From Haliscomenobacter sp041740695 (GTDB taxonomy: Bacteria > Bacteroidota > Bacteroidia > Chitinophagales > Saprospiraceae), in the NCBI RefSeq assembly GCF_041740695.1, contig NZ_JBGSLK010000036.1, positions 22,349 to 86,348 on the forward strand: DNA of 64,000 nucleotides, given 5' to 3'. Numbering within the stretch: the stretch's first letter is position 1; the number at the start of each line of letters is the position of its first letter. The notes under the pieces were generated by a model. It saw only the letters and a program-made list of their open reading frames with translations, made no database searches and was not told where the DNA came from. The position numbers and the translations under genes were made by a program. Shown here piece by piece: positions 1 through 7,936 of this stretch.

Positions 1-2
1 CT

Positions 3-689
3 GTAAAACCTGCACACGAAGTCACTTTGAGCACTTATTTCATGGGGAAATACGAGGTCACCAATGCTGAGTTTGCCATATTTTTAAATGACATCAATGA
101 CAATCCAACCCGTTTTAATTATCCCAATGAACAAGTGGAAGAACACCAATGGGGACTGCAAAAAAGTACTGAAAATGGTAAAACCCGCTGGGCACCAGCC
201 AAAGGCTATGACAAATATCCGGTGATTAATGTGAGTTGGAGTTGGGCTGATGCTTATTGCAAATGGCTGAGTAGGCAAACGGGCGAGAAATACCATTTGC
301 CAAGTGAGGCAGAGTGGGAGTATGCCGCCAGAGGTGGGCAGGCTTCTGCTAAAAATCGTTATTTATATGCTGGTAGTGATCAAATCGGGGAAGTAGCCTG
401 GTATCTTGACAATGCTAAAAGAACTTATCCGGTGGGGCAAAAAAGCCCCAACCAGCTGGATATTTACGACATGAGTGGCAATGTATATGAATGGTGTCAG
501 GATTGGTACGGCTCTTATACGGCGAGTAATCAAACCAACCCGGGAGGGCCGGTTTCCGGAAGGGAGCGGGTGATGCGTGGAGGGTCGTTCGGGATGTTTG
601 AAGAAAGTATACATCTGGTGGCTCGAGAAAAGAATTTTCCGAATTTGTCAAATCAGAATCTTGGGTTTCGGGTGGCTAGGACGCCTTGA
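3..689 (+). CDS. Formylglycine-generating-enzyme-like (SUMF1/FGE-sulfatase domain) protein, 5' end outside window
   Basis: The reading frame is open to the left edge, so the true start lies outside the window; the first in-frame start-like codon is only an internal TTG at 27. The visible part has the SUMF1/FGE-sulfatase layout: an early MGKYEVTNAEF segment, then PVINVSWSWADAYCKWLS, LPSEAEWEYAARGG, YDMSGNVYEWCQDWYG, RVMRGGSF and the terminal LGFRVA. Genuine sulfatase-activating enzymes have a catalytic cysteine in the last block (GFRCA type). Here it is valine, so sulfatase maturation is unlikely. Many Bacteroidota proteins with this fold are non-catalytic surface or T9SS-associated proteins (GldJ/GldK are distant relatives). 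The N-terminus is missing, so localisation cannot be judged. Confidence 0.85.
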   Translation, partial: VKPAHEVTLSTYFMGKYEVTNAEFAIFLNDINDNPTRFNYPNEQVEEHQWGLQKSTENGKTRWAPAKGYDKYPVINVSWSWADAYCKWLSRQTGEKYHLPSEAEWEYAARGGQASAKNRYLYAGSDQIGEVAWYLDNAKRTYPVGQKSPNQLDIYDMSGNVYEWCQDWYGSYTASNQTNPGGPVSGRERVMRGGSFGMFEESIHLVAREKNFPNLSNQNLGFRVARTP

Positions 690-728
690 GGTTTTAGTCT
701 AAATATTTACTCAAAATTAAACAGCGTT

Positions 729-1724
729 TTAGTTTTCTAATTTTTTAATATTTTCTTCAATTGTACCTAAGTTGTAAATTTCTATTACTTTTGGATTAGC
801 CTCTTTTGTGGTGATAAACATTCGGTTTGAACTTCCATTTTCTGCTCCCTCAATAATTGTTAAATAGTGGTCGTCAAATTCATAATTTCTAGTTTTCGCC
901 AAAGCCTTTTTTCCTAGATTATCAATATATTCCATGAAATTCAAGGATTTATGTTCTTTTTTAATAAACTTCAAGTCTATTTCAAAAGAGAAGCTTGAGA
1001 ATGGCACCCAACAGAAACCCTTGTAATTCAAGAAATGGATGCCTTTAAGATTTGGTTCTATTTTTAGGGCACCAATTTTTTCAAAATTACTCTCTTTAAA
1101 AAACAAAAGAGCTTCTTTTGAAATGGCTCTACTCAATTTATTCCCGTCCTGCTCTAGAAGTGTTAAACAATAACTCAACAAATCAGTAGAAATGTATTCA
1201 TACGCACTACTATAAAGAGGGAGGCTAATTAATGTTTCAGCATCAATCTCTATTTTTTCTTCTAAGTGAATTTTCATTTCTACCTTTATTTTGAAAAAAT
1301 CAAGCTGATGCTTGATAGTGTAGATTGAAAAAGGAAGCCAATCGTTCAATTCTAAATTCGCTGCTTCTGAAAGGGTATAAAGTATTATTTTTCCATTTGT
1401 TCCATTTGCTTTCGCCACTCCCGGCATAGAAAACCCTGATTTTGAAACAATTACGCCTTTGTTGCAATTTAAGCTATTCAATAGATCACTAAAACTACCA
1501 ATGGTTCCTACTCCTATCTTCTTGGACTCTTCCTTACATTCAATAATTGTTCTATGTATTCCAAATCTTTCACCTAGATCAACTTCAATTAAAACATCAA
1601 TTTGCCTTTTATTTCCATCTTTGTCTATGAGAAACTCATTGGATTTTACTTTTATGTATTCCTTTTCTTTTATGGTCTCCTCAATTAACGAGACTAGGAG
1701 CTCGAAAAATTTACCTTTCTTCAT
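729..1724 (-). CDS. Predicted Mrr-like restriction endonuclease (PD-(D/E)XK nuclease)
   Basis: The protein has about 331 residues when started at the ATG at 1724; a TTG two codons upstream is also in frame. The first 120 residues fit the restriction-endonuclease-like fold: a helix FFELLVSLIEE, then KRQIDVLIEV with the candidate catalytic aspartate near residue 43, followed by TIIECKEE giving the E-x-K pair near residues 62-64, and a later strand GVIVSKSGFS. This spacing is typical of Mrr_cat nucleases cutting modified or foreign DNA. The remaining ~200 residues look like no family I recognise and may recognise a target. It lies 8 bp behind a small DUF2281-like gene and is probably cotranscribed with it. 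The nuclease fold is fairly sure; substrate and defence role are inferred. Confidence 0.7.
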   Translation of the reverse strand: MKKGKFFELLVSLIEETIKEKEYIKVKSNEFLIDKDGNKRQIDVLIEVDLGERFGIHRTIIECKEESKKIGVGTIGSFSDLLNSLNCNKGVIVSKSGFSMPGVAKANGTNGKIILYTLSEAANLELNDWLPFSIYTIKHQLDFFKIKVEMKIHLEEKIEIDAETLISLPLYSSAYEYISTDLLSYCLTLLEQDGNKLSRAISKEALLFFKESNFEKIGALKIEPNLKGIHFLNYKGFCWVPFSSFSFEIDLKFIKKEHKSLNFMEYIDNLGKKALAKTRNYEFDDHYLTIIEGAENGSSNRMFITTKEANPKVIEIYNLGTIEENIKKLEN

Positions 1725-1732
1725 TAGCAAAG

Positions 1733-1975
1733 TTAATCATTCAATGATGCGCAATAATTAGAGTTGTTTAAGAAGTACGACGCCTTTTCAATAAGTTCAA
1801 TATCCTGATCAGTCCAATTGCCAATGGAAAGGATTTGATCTCGGTATACCTGGTAGTTAAACTCCATGCTATGTTTTTCTTTTTGTTTAAGCAATAAAAA
1901 ATCTAGGAAGTTCAAAAGCTGTTTTTGCCCTTCTGCATCTAAAAGATCAAATTTTTTTAAAATCGACTCGCCCAT
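1733..1975 (-). CDS. Small DUF2281-like (antitoxin-type) protein
   Basis: This is an 80-residue protein started at the ATG at 1975 (MGESILKKFDLLD). The open frame runs further upstream but that part is low-complexity and not protein-like. The core ILKKFDLLDAEGQKQLLNFL followed by DFLLLKQKEK has the pattern of DUF2281: one amphipathic helix, then a LxFLDFLL helix. DUF2281 proteins are usually VapB-like antitoxins beside PIN toxins. No PIN gene follows; the next gene, 8 bp away on the same strand, is a PD-(D/E)XK nuclease. The pair may form an unusual toxin-antitoxin or defence unit, but that is inference. Confidence 0.6.
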   Translation of the reverse strand: MGESILKKFDLLDAEGQKQLLNFLDFLLLKQKEKHSMEFNYQVYRDQILSIGNWTDQDIELIEKASYFLNNSNYCASLND

Positions 1976-2058
1976 AACAATCCATTTAATGATCCAATTT
2001 AAATCATTTCCCGAAAAGATGAAAATAAAAACTAGAGCGGGCCTTTTATTGGTTCTAA

Positions 2059-3273
2059 TCACCGCCTCGGCCGCGTCCCCCACATCATTCCCACACTCGC
2101 CAGCACCACCACCAATGCCAACTGAAAACTCCATCTCCAATTCCGCTTCCCCACCAAGCGCTCCACCTTACTCGCCTCCACCGAATTTGCCCAGGCGATG
2201 AACGCATCCGCAATCGGCAAGGCCCCAAAAAGGTAGCGTTTTTCTTTGCCCCAGTGCCAGCCCAGTCCAAATGCCTCAATGCAGTTGCGCAGCCCGATGG
2301 CCAAATCCGCTTCGCCGTACAAAGCCATGGTACGTTGGCCTACAATCGATGCCGCGCCGCCAATGCCAAAAATAACCGGCCCGGAATCCACATCGCCAAA
2401 GCCCCAAGTGCCTTTGGGGTATTCTCGAATCCCCGGTAAACCAGTGCGCCTACCCAAGAAGGATTTTTTGTACTGCTCAAAGTGTCGACGAGCATAAGAG
2501 GAATCTATTTCGATCAAAAAATTGAGTATCAAACTTTGTGAAGAACCCCGTGCTGCTTCCAGGGCTTTGCCCGTATAAGGGTGGACTGAATGGGGAATCA
2601 AACCCAGTTTATCGGTTCTTTTGTCCACCTGCTTCAGCCAATTTTTCATCACTAAACCATATTGCGGCCTAAACAGCCGATCGTGTTGCGCCAAACTGGC
2701 CATCAGTACCACCATGTCCGCAGGCCAGGTAGCGTAAACGTAGGATTCCAAAAATGGGGTTTTGCTCTCCGTTACCACCTTGGCAATTTGTGCACAATTG
2801 GCTTGAAAAATTTGCGCTTGGGCAGTATCCTCCATCATCTCGGGCAACAGTCCCAAGTATTTTCCCCGCAAATAATTGCTCCAGCCCTGGTAAAAAGCGC
2901 CATAGCGCAAGGGTAAATTGGGCGAAAAAGGCGCCCGTGCTGTCGGATTGTCTATTGCGCGCAAGGCCCAACGTACTTCTTCGATGCCCTGCTTGTACAG
3001 TGGCGATTGAGCCGGAGTTTTCGCCAGCAGGTTGCACCAACTCAAACCATACAGCGCATTCAAAAAGAGGTAACCCTCGGGATACCTTTTTTGCATGTCT
3101 CCAGCCGCTCCGGCGTGCATGCGTTTTTGCAGGTAGTTGAGTTGGGCCTCTACACTCAGGTTGATTTGGGGCGCGGTACTGCTCCAACGTGGTTGGTAGT
3201 AAAACCGAATGTTGAGGTACAGGATGATGGCAATGACCAAAAACAGGGCGGAGTAGAGGATACGTTGGAGCAT
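2059..3273 (-). CDS. Membrane-anchored protein of unknown function
   Basis: The protein has 404 residues, and I do not recognise its family with confidence. An N-terminal transmembrane helix (about residues 5-22) is followed by a long soluble region and a second hydrophobic helix near 380-398 ending in an arginine-rich tail, so both ends are probably cytoplasmic with the middle in the periplasm. The middle part has repeated aromatic-rich helices (LNALYGLSWCNLL, FYQGWSNYLRGKYLGLL, WPADMVVLMASLAQ) and glycine-rich turns such as GTWGFGDVDSGPVIFGIGG, which would suit an alpha/alpha-barrel of the linalool dehydratase/isomerase or glycoside-hydrolase kind. It is transcribed divergently from the BlaI-type regulator, with a 160-bp shared spacer. 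Confidence 0.6.
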   Translation of the reverse strand: MLQRILYSALFLVIAIILYLNIRFYYQPRWSSTAPQINLSVEAQLNYLQKRMHAGAAGDMQKRYPEGYLFLNALYGLSWCNLLAKTPAQSPLYKQGIEEVRWALRAIDNPTARAPFSPNLPLRYGAFYQGWSNYLRGKYLGLLPEMMEDTAQAQIFQANCAQIAKVVTESKTPFLESYVYATWPADMVVLMASLAQHDRLFRPQYGLVMKNWLKQVDKRTDKLGLIPHSVHPYTGKALEAARGSSQSLILNFLIEIDSSYARRHFEQYKKSFLGRRTGLPGIREYPKGTWGFGDVDSGPVIFGIGGAASIVGQRTMALYGEADLAIGLRNCIEAFGLGWHWGKEKRYLFGALPIADAFIAWANSVEASKVERLVGKRNWRWSFQLALVVVLASVGMMWGTRPRR

Positions 3274-3376
3274 AGGCTTGTTTTTTGATTAACGCTGCGG
3301 CTAAAGTATGTAGTCTTTTGGTTACAAAGCGATCAAGTGTTCTAACTGTCCATCAAAATTTTTATCCCACCCAGCC

Positions 3377-3412
3377 TTGCTTTTTTCAAAACAATATTCT
3401 ACTTTTGTAGAA
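3377..3412 (+). promoter_or_regulatory. Bacteroidota promoter with overlapping BlaI-type operator
   Basis: A -33 TTG (3377-3379), a 20-bp spacer and a -7 TACTTTTG (3400-3407) match the Bacteroidota consensus TTG-N17-23-TAnnTTTG. The perfect palindrome TTCTAC-TTTT-GTAGAA (3397-3412) covers the -7 element. Its arms resemble BlaI/MecI operators, which contain TACA/TGTA half-sites. A dimeric repressor bound here would block the polymerase, which fits autoregulation by the BlaI-family gene starting at 3434. Confidence 0.8.
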
Positions 3413-3433
3413 ACAACTCTAAAGTCGTAGAAT

Positions 3434-3805
3434 ATGCAGCTTAGCAAAGGAGAAGAACAAATCATGGAATACCTCTGGCAACTTGAACAAGCCTACATGA
3501 AAGACATCATCGAGGCATTCCCCGACCCCAAACCTAAGGCGACTACCGTGGCCACGCTCCTCATGCGAATGCAGAAAAAAAAAGCAGTCGCTTACCACAC
3601 CCACGGCAATTCGCGGGCGTACTATCCCTTAGTGAGCAAAAACGATTATTTCTCCCAGCAGGTCAAAGGCATGATCAACAATTTTTTTGGTGGCTCTACT
3701 ACCCAGTTCGCTTCCTTCTTCACCTCGGCTACCGAGATGAGTAAAGAGGAATTGGAGGATTTGCGCCGCATGGTGGATCAGGAAATCAAAAAGAAAAAGC
3801 CATGA
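3434..3805 (+). CDS. BlaI/MecI/CopY-family transcriptional repressor
   Basis: This 123-residue protein is of normal length for the family. An N-terminal winged helix (about residues 1-70; LSKGEEQIMEYLWQLE, then KATTVATLLMRMQKK and AYHTHGNSRAYYPLV) is followed by a C-terminal dimerisation helix rich in acidic and basic residues (MSKEELEDLRRMVDQEIKKK). Family members repress a promoter and are inactivated when cleaved after a signal from a membrane metallopeptidase. Its stop codon overlaps the start of the M56-peptidase gene by 4 bp (ATGA), the usual two-gene sensor-repressor arrangement. The palindrome over its own -7 box implies autoregulation. No beta-lactamase lies nearby, so the controlled response is unknown; a second similar promoter lies at 36.8 kb. 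Confidence 0.92.
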   Translation: MQLSKGEEQIMEYLWQLEQAYMKDIIEAFPDPKPKATTVATLLMRMQKKKAVAYHTHGNSRAYYPLVSKNDYFSQQVKGMINNFFGGSTTQFASFFTSATEMSKEELEDLRRMVDQEIKKKKP

Positions 3806-5193
3806 TGCTCTACCTCCTCAAATTCATCGGCGGCTCCACCCTGCTTTGGGTAGTTTACCATTTTGGTCTGGAAGAAGAAAAAATGCATCGTTTCAAGCGT
3901 TTTTACTTGTTGTTCAGTCTTGGGTTTGCTTTGCTGGTGCCATTGATACCGCTCCCTTGGTTTGCCAATGAAGTGACTCCCTTGTTTGCAATGGGTTATG
4001 AACCAATACAAGACAGCCCAATTTTACCTCAGGTAGTGCCCCAAATAGCTCCCAGCTTCCCCATCGAGTCCACGTTATGGGTGATCTACACCATAATTGC
4101 AGCCATCCTGCTACTTAGATTAATCCATAACCTGTATCGGGCATTGGTGGTACAAACAAAAGGGGAAAAATCACAGCATGCCGGAGTGCCCTTGGTCTTT
4201 TTACCCGAAAACGTCCCAACTCATTCTTTTTTCAAGACCATTTACATCAACCCAAAAGACTACACGGAGGAAGGTGCCACTGCGATTCTCGAGCACGAGC
4301 TGGCTCATATCCGCCAAGGACATAGCTGGGATATCCTTTTTGTCGAACTATTGCGGGTACTGTTTTGGTTCAACCCGGCCTTGCACGCCTACAAACGTGC
4401 CATCCAGCTCAACCACGAATTCCTCGCCGACGAAGCCGTGATCCAGCAGGCCAGCATCGATATTCCAACTTACCAATATTTGCTTTTGGATAAAATTGCC
4501 CAGGCCCAGCAACTCAAGCTGGTGCAGCAATTTGATTATTTCATCACTAAAAAACGACTGTTCATGATGACTAAAGAAGCCAAACGGCAACGGTCTTTTT
4601 GGAAAGGACTGGCCTTAATTCCCTTACTCGCAGGTTTGATTTTGTTGTTGAGCGACAAAGTGCAATCGCAAAACCAGTCCAGCGACCAGCCCAAGGTGCT
4701 CGCTCAAAAGGAGCAATCTGGCGCGTCTCAGGCCTTGCTGGACGAATACAATGCCGAAGTCAAAAGGTATTGGGACACCATTGCGGCCATCACAGGCAAA
4801 AAAAATCGTTGGGTTAACCTCAATAATTTTAAAATAGATCGCCTCAATGAAATTTACAAAATGATGAGCGAAGCCCAGCGAGCCGAAGTCAAAACCATTG
4901 CTAATTTTGTTCCTAAACCGCCACCACCAGCGAGAAAATCCCCCACGAACGAGCAGTTGAAACTTTGGTCTAGTACTGAAGTTTATGGTGTCTGGATCGA
5001 TGGAAAAAAGGTAGCAAATGCAGTTGTGAAGAACTTTAAGTCCAGTGACTTCTCTATGTTTTTTGTAAGCAAGCTCTACAAAAACGCGATTCCTCCTGGA
5101 AGCATACGTCGCTTTCAAATTAATCTGTATACTCATAAAGGTTACGAAGACGCTTTTATTAAAACCCAGCGCGTAAATTTTGACCCAAAATAA
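3802..5193 (+). CDS. BlaR1-like M56-family membrane metallopeptidase
   Basis: The protein has 463 residues. Four hydrophobic helices (about residues 5-22, 33-52, 92-112 and 270-290) hold a cytoplasmic zinc-peptidase loop with the motif H165-E-L-A-H169, followed by RQGHSWDILFVELLR and FWFNPALHAYKR; HEFLADEAV downstream supplies the glutamate ligand. This is the M56 signature of BlaR1/MecR1. The C-terminal ~170 residues lie outside the cytoplasm and lack the penicillin-binding SxxK/SxN/KTG motifs of true BlaR1, so it probably senses something other than beta-lactam, as in many Bacteroidota homologues. It is translationally coupled to the upstream repressor, which it presumably cleaves directly or indirectly. 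Confidence 0.88.
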   Translation: MMLYLLKFIGGSTLLWVVYHFGLEEEKMHRFKRFYLLFSLGFALLVPLIPLPWFANEVTPLFAMGYEPIQDSPILPQVVPQIAPSFPIESTLWVIYTIIAAILLLRLIHNLYRALVVQTKGEKSQHAGVPLVFLPENVPTHSFFKTIYINPKDYTEEGATAILEHELAHIRQGHSWDILFVELLRVLFWFNPALHAYKRAIQLNHEFLADEAVIQQASIDIPTYQYLLLDKIAQAQQLKLVQQFDYFITKKRLFMMTKEAKRQRSFWKGLALIPLLAGLILLLSDKVQSQNQSSDQPKVLAQKEQSGASQALLDEYNAEVKRYWDTIAAITGKKNRWVNLNNFKIDRLNEIYKMMSEAQRAEVKTIANFVPKPPPPARKSPTNEQLKLWSSTEVYGVWIDGKKVANAVVKNFKSSDFSMFFVSKLYKNAIPPGSIRRFQINLYTHKGYEDAFIKTQRVNFDPK

Positions 5194-5250
5194 TTTCCTG
5201 TAGAACTGTTTGTCATCGCTAATTTTCAAAATAGAACCAAAGCGAAGAAA

Positions 5251-5355
5251 ATTAGCACAAAGGGAAAAAAAGAGGACACCGAGGACACAAAGTTAGACGT
5301 TGACAGCGCTTCGCTTTGTGTCCTCGGTGTCCTCTTTTTTTCCCTTTGTGCTAAT
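5251..5355. repeat. Perfect 42-bp inverted repeat built of iterated words
   Basis: The left arm 5251-5292 and right arm 5314-5355 are exact reverse complements over 42 bp, separated by a 21-nt loop. The arms contain the tandem word GAGGACACC/GAGGACACA and an A/G-rich block. It lies in the gene-free interval behind the M56-peptidase gene and could stop transcription in either direction, though so long and perfect a stem is unusual for a terminator. The style matches the 44781-44994 hairpin. Confidence 0.95.
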
Positions 5356-5690
5356 AAAAATGTCGCTTTAGTTCTTTCCATAAAAAATCTAGTCCGACGA
5401 ATCGTTTGTCGTTTTCACCCCCTCAATCCGTCGCGTTCGCACAGCACATTCTAACAATTTATACTATATTTTTGCACAATCAATCATAAATCAACAAAAA
5501 AAGAATACAGTTCAGATATTGCCCCATCGCTGTATTTCCCCATAATTATAACCCCAGGAGCTACAAAAACTAAATTTAATTTGGCGAACGAAGTCACGAA
5601 AGCATTTTTTACATCCCAAACATTTTCAAGCATTTAGCCCGTGGTTTCAAGCTCCTTTAAAGCCGAAAAAAAAATAAAAAAATGTCGGCT
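5356..5690 (+). ncRNA. Gene-free interval with promoter elements; candidate small RNA
   Basis: No convincing ORF lies between the 5.3-kb hairpin and the TetR gene. CACCCCCT (5416-5423), a 6-nt gap and GTCGCGTTC (5430-5438) are followed 28 nt later by a -7 box TATTTTTG (5467-5474); the same arrangement with identical spacing lies upstream of the gene at 14279. A short AAAGCCGA/TCGGCTTT hairpin (5659-5666 and 5685-5692) followed by a T-run could end a transcript of about 215 nt starting near 5480. The RNA product is an inference; an alternative is a long leader of the TetR gene. Confidence 0.3.
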
Positions 5691-5798
5691 TTTTGGAAAC
5701 TTTCATCGACCATTTCTTGTCTTTTGTCCAGAAACTTGGAAAACTTTGGAAACTTTATAATCATTCTAAGTTTCCAAAGTTTTTTAAGCGTACCTTTG
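5691..5798 (+). promoter_or_regulatory. TetR operator and promoter of the efflux operon
   Basis: A perfect 16-bp inverted repeat AAAACTTTGGAAACTT (5740-5755) and its complement (5768-5783) surround a 12-nt spacer. A further TTTTGGAAACTTT copy lies at 5691-5703, and a partial copy at about 5733-5747. A -7 box TACCTTTG (5791-5798) follows at once and ends only 7 nt before the ATG, so the mRNA may be almost leaderless. The arrangement suits autorepression by the TetR protein encoded next. Confidence 0.75.
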
Positions 5799-5805
5799 CC
5801 GCGAT

Positions 5806-6453
5806 ATGGAACCAAAAGAAAATAAGGACACGAGGAAACAGATCATGCGTAGGGCTGAGTCACTCTTTATGCGTTACGGCATCAAAAGTGTGAGCATGGA
5901 TGACATTGCTCGGGAGCTCGGCATATCTAAAAAAACCTTGTACCAGTTTTTTGAAAACAAAGAAGACCTGATCCTCAAAACGATTGAAAGTCACCTTCAC
6001 GATGAGGTGTGCGATATGGATTTGATCATTAGTCACGCCAACAATGCCTTGCAGGAAATCATGCTGCTGGCCCGGCACGTCATTGGTCAATTTCAAGAAC
6101 TCACCCCAAGTGTGGTGTACGACCTCAAAAAATACTACCCCGAGGCCTGGAACTTGATCGACCACATGCAACGCGACCACGTGTACAAGTCCATCCTGGA
6201 CAACCTAAAACGTGGTGTAGCCGAAGGAGATTATCGCAGCGACCTCAATCCCGAAATTATGGCCCGCCTGCACGTAGGCAGCCTGTATTTGCCGATTGAT
6301 CAGTCACTTTTCCCAATTCGGGAGTTTCAACCCGATCAGGTTTTTAAGGAATACATCTATCACTTTGTACGGGGCGTAGCCTCCGAGCAAGGACTGAATA
6401 AGATCAATGAATACCTCCGGGAGAAACAAAGTACCGGAAGTGTCAACTTTTAA
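5806..6453 (+). CDS. TetR/AcrR-family transcriptional regulator
   Basis: This 215-residue regulator has a canonical N-terminal helix-turn-helix (about residues 10-56): AESLFMRYGIKSVSMDDIA, then ARELGISKKTLYQFFENKEDL. The C-terminal ligand-binding part is all-helical and not specific enough to name an inducer. It is the first gene of an operon that continues with TolC, an RND adaptor and an RND pump, 49 bp before TolC. TetR proteins in this place normally repress the efflux genes until substrate binds. The operator upstream overlaps the expected polymerase site, so it probably controls itself and the pump together. Confidence 0.92.
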   Translation: MEPKENKDTRKQIMRRAESLFMRYGIKSVSMDDIARELGISKKTLYQFFENKEDLILKTIESHLHDEVCDMDLIISHANNALQEIMLLARHVIGQFQELTPSVVYDLKKYYPEAWNLIDHMQRDHVYKSILDNLKRGVAEGDYRSDLNPEIMARLHVGSLYLPIDQSLFPIREFQPDQVFKEYIYHFVRGVASEQGLNKINEYLREKQSTGSVNF

Positions 6454-6502
6454 TCAAGTCTTTTGAATAACCCAAACACCCACCACACCGTGGGGTTGAT
6501 CC

Positions 6503-7873
6503 ATGATATTTAAACTGATTGTTATGAGTTATTATGACGGATTCCTAAATGTACTGCGCCTGAAAGGGATGCTGCTGGGCACTTTGTTGCTGGGCACCCT
6601 CTCGGCTCAGAGCACCCTTTCAGTGAAAGAAAGTGTTCAGTTTGCTTTAAAAAACAGCCCGACGCTGCAAAAAGCCAAACTGGATACCCGCAAATCACTG
6701 GAGCAGATACGCGAATACAAAAGCAGCGGATTGCCCCAGGTTACTGTTAACCTTGGCCTTACGTACAATTTGAAGTTGCCAACTCAATTGATTCCCAACA
6801 TTTTTCAAGGCAAACCTGACGAACTGTTGGCCGTTCAATTTGGTACTGATGTGAATACCACTGCCGGTGCCGAAGTCAACCAATTGTTGTACAGCCAGCA
6901 ATATTGGGTCGGTATCAAAGCCGTTAAAGCTGTAGGTAATTTCAACCAAACCGTAGAGTTAAAAACGGAAGAAGAAGTGGCCTACAATGTGGTGAAATTG
7001 TATTACCAGGTTCAGACCATTTACAAGCAGCGCGATCTGATTGTAGCCAATCTGGAGCAAATCAACGGCTTGCTGAAAGCGACCGACCTGCAATACAAAA
7101 ATGGCTTGGCCAAAAAACTGGACGTCGACCAATTGCGGGTCAACCAAATCACCCTGCAAACGCAATTGCAAAACCTCGATCTGAACTACGAGCAAGGTCT
7201 ACAGTCCCTCAAGTTTGCCATGAGTATGCCGCAGGAAACGCAACTGACCCTCAGCGATACGCTCAGCGAGAGTGTGATGCCCAACGTAGACCCCACTTAT
7301 TTGGAGCCTACCTATCAAAACAAGTTGGACCTCACCTTGCTGGATCAACAAACCACCTTGCAACAACTTAACGCCGATCAATTGCGGGCCACATCCTGGC
7401 CAACCTTGCGGGCTTTTGGCAACTACAACTTCCAAGGCCAAGGCAATGGGTTTGGCAGCCAAAATTGGTTTGGTTTCTCCGCCGTCGGGCTCAACGCCAG
7501 TATTCCCATCTTTGATGGTTTTTACCGCAAAAGTAAGGTGGAGCAAGTCAAAATCGACATGTTGAAAATTGCCGAAGACCGCAAACAGACCATGCAGTCG
7601 CTCCAATTGCAACACAGCCAAGCCAAACAACAAGTAGCCAGCTACTGGAATACCCTCAATGCCCTGCGCGAAAACCGCAAAGTGGCGGAAGAAGTGTACA
7701 ACATAACCCAAAAGCGCTACAAAGAAGGTATCGCCAACATCACCGAAGTATTGGTAGCTGAAAAAACCATGCGTGAAGTACAATCGAACTTCCTCGGCAA
7801 TCTGCTCCAACACCAATTGGCGAAAGTAGACCTGGACTATGCCAATGGCAAAATCCGCGAAATGTACAAATAA
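6503..7873 (+). CDS. TolC-family outer-membrane efflux protein
   Basis: The protein has 456 residues with an N-terminal signal segment (MLLGTLLLGTLSAQ ending near residue 36). Starts at 6503 and 6524 are both possible; the second gives a more ordinary signal peptide. Two similar halves follow, each starting with the TolC pattern (VKESVQFALKNSPTLQKAKLD and the second half near DLTLLDQQTTLQQL), with long coiled-coil helices such as KRYKEGIANITEVLVAEKTMREVQSN. A trimer would form the outer-membrane channel and periplasmic tunnel of a tripartite pump. It lies between the TetR regulator and the adaptor gene, consistent with one exporter. Confidence 0.92.
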   Translation: MIFKLIVMSYYDGFLNVLRLKGMLLGTLLLGTLSAQSTLSVKESVQFALKNSPTLQKAKLDTRKSLEQIREYKSSGLPQVTVNLGLTYNLKLPTQLIPNIFQGKPDELLAVQFGTDVNTTAGAEVNQLLYSQQYWVGIKAVKAVGNFNQTVELKTEEEVAYNVVKLYYQVQTIYKQRDLIVANLEQINGLLKATDLQYKNGLAKKLDVDQLRVNQITLQTQLQNLDLNYEQGLQSLKFAMSMPQETQLTLSDTLSESVMPNVDPTYLEPTYQNKLDLTLLDQQTTLQQLNADQLRATSWPTLRAFGNYNFQGQGNGFGSQNWFGFSAVGLNASIPIFDGFYRKSKVEQVKIDMLKIAEDRKQTMQSLQLQHSQAKQQVASYWNTLNALRENRKVAEEVYNITQKRYKEGIANITEVLVAEKTMREVQSNFLGNLLQHQLAKVDLDYANGKIREMYK

Positions 7874-7936
7874 TCGACGCGAGCTTTCCAGCCTGCGGGA
7901 TTCATTCCTGATAACCCTTTTATCAAATACAATACA

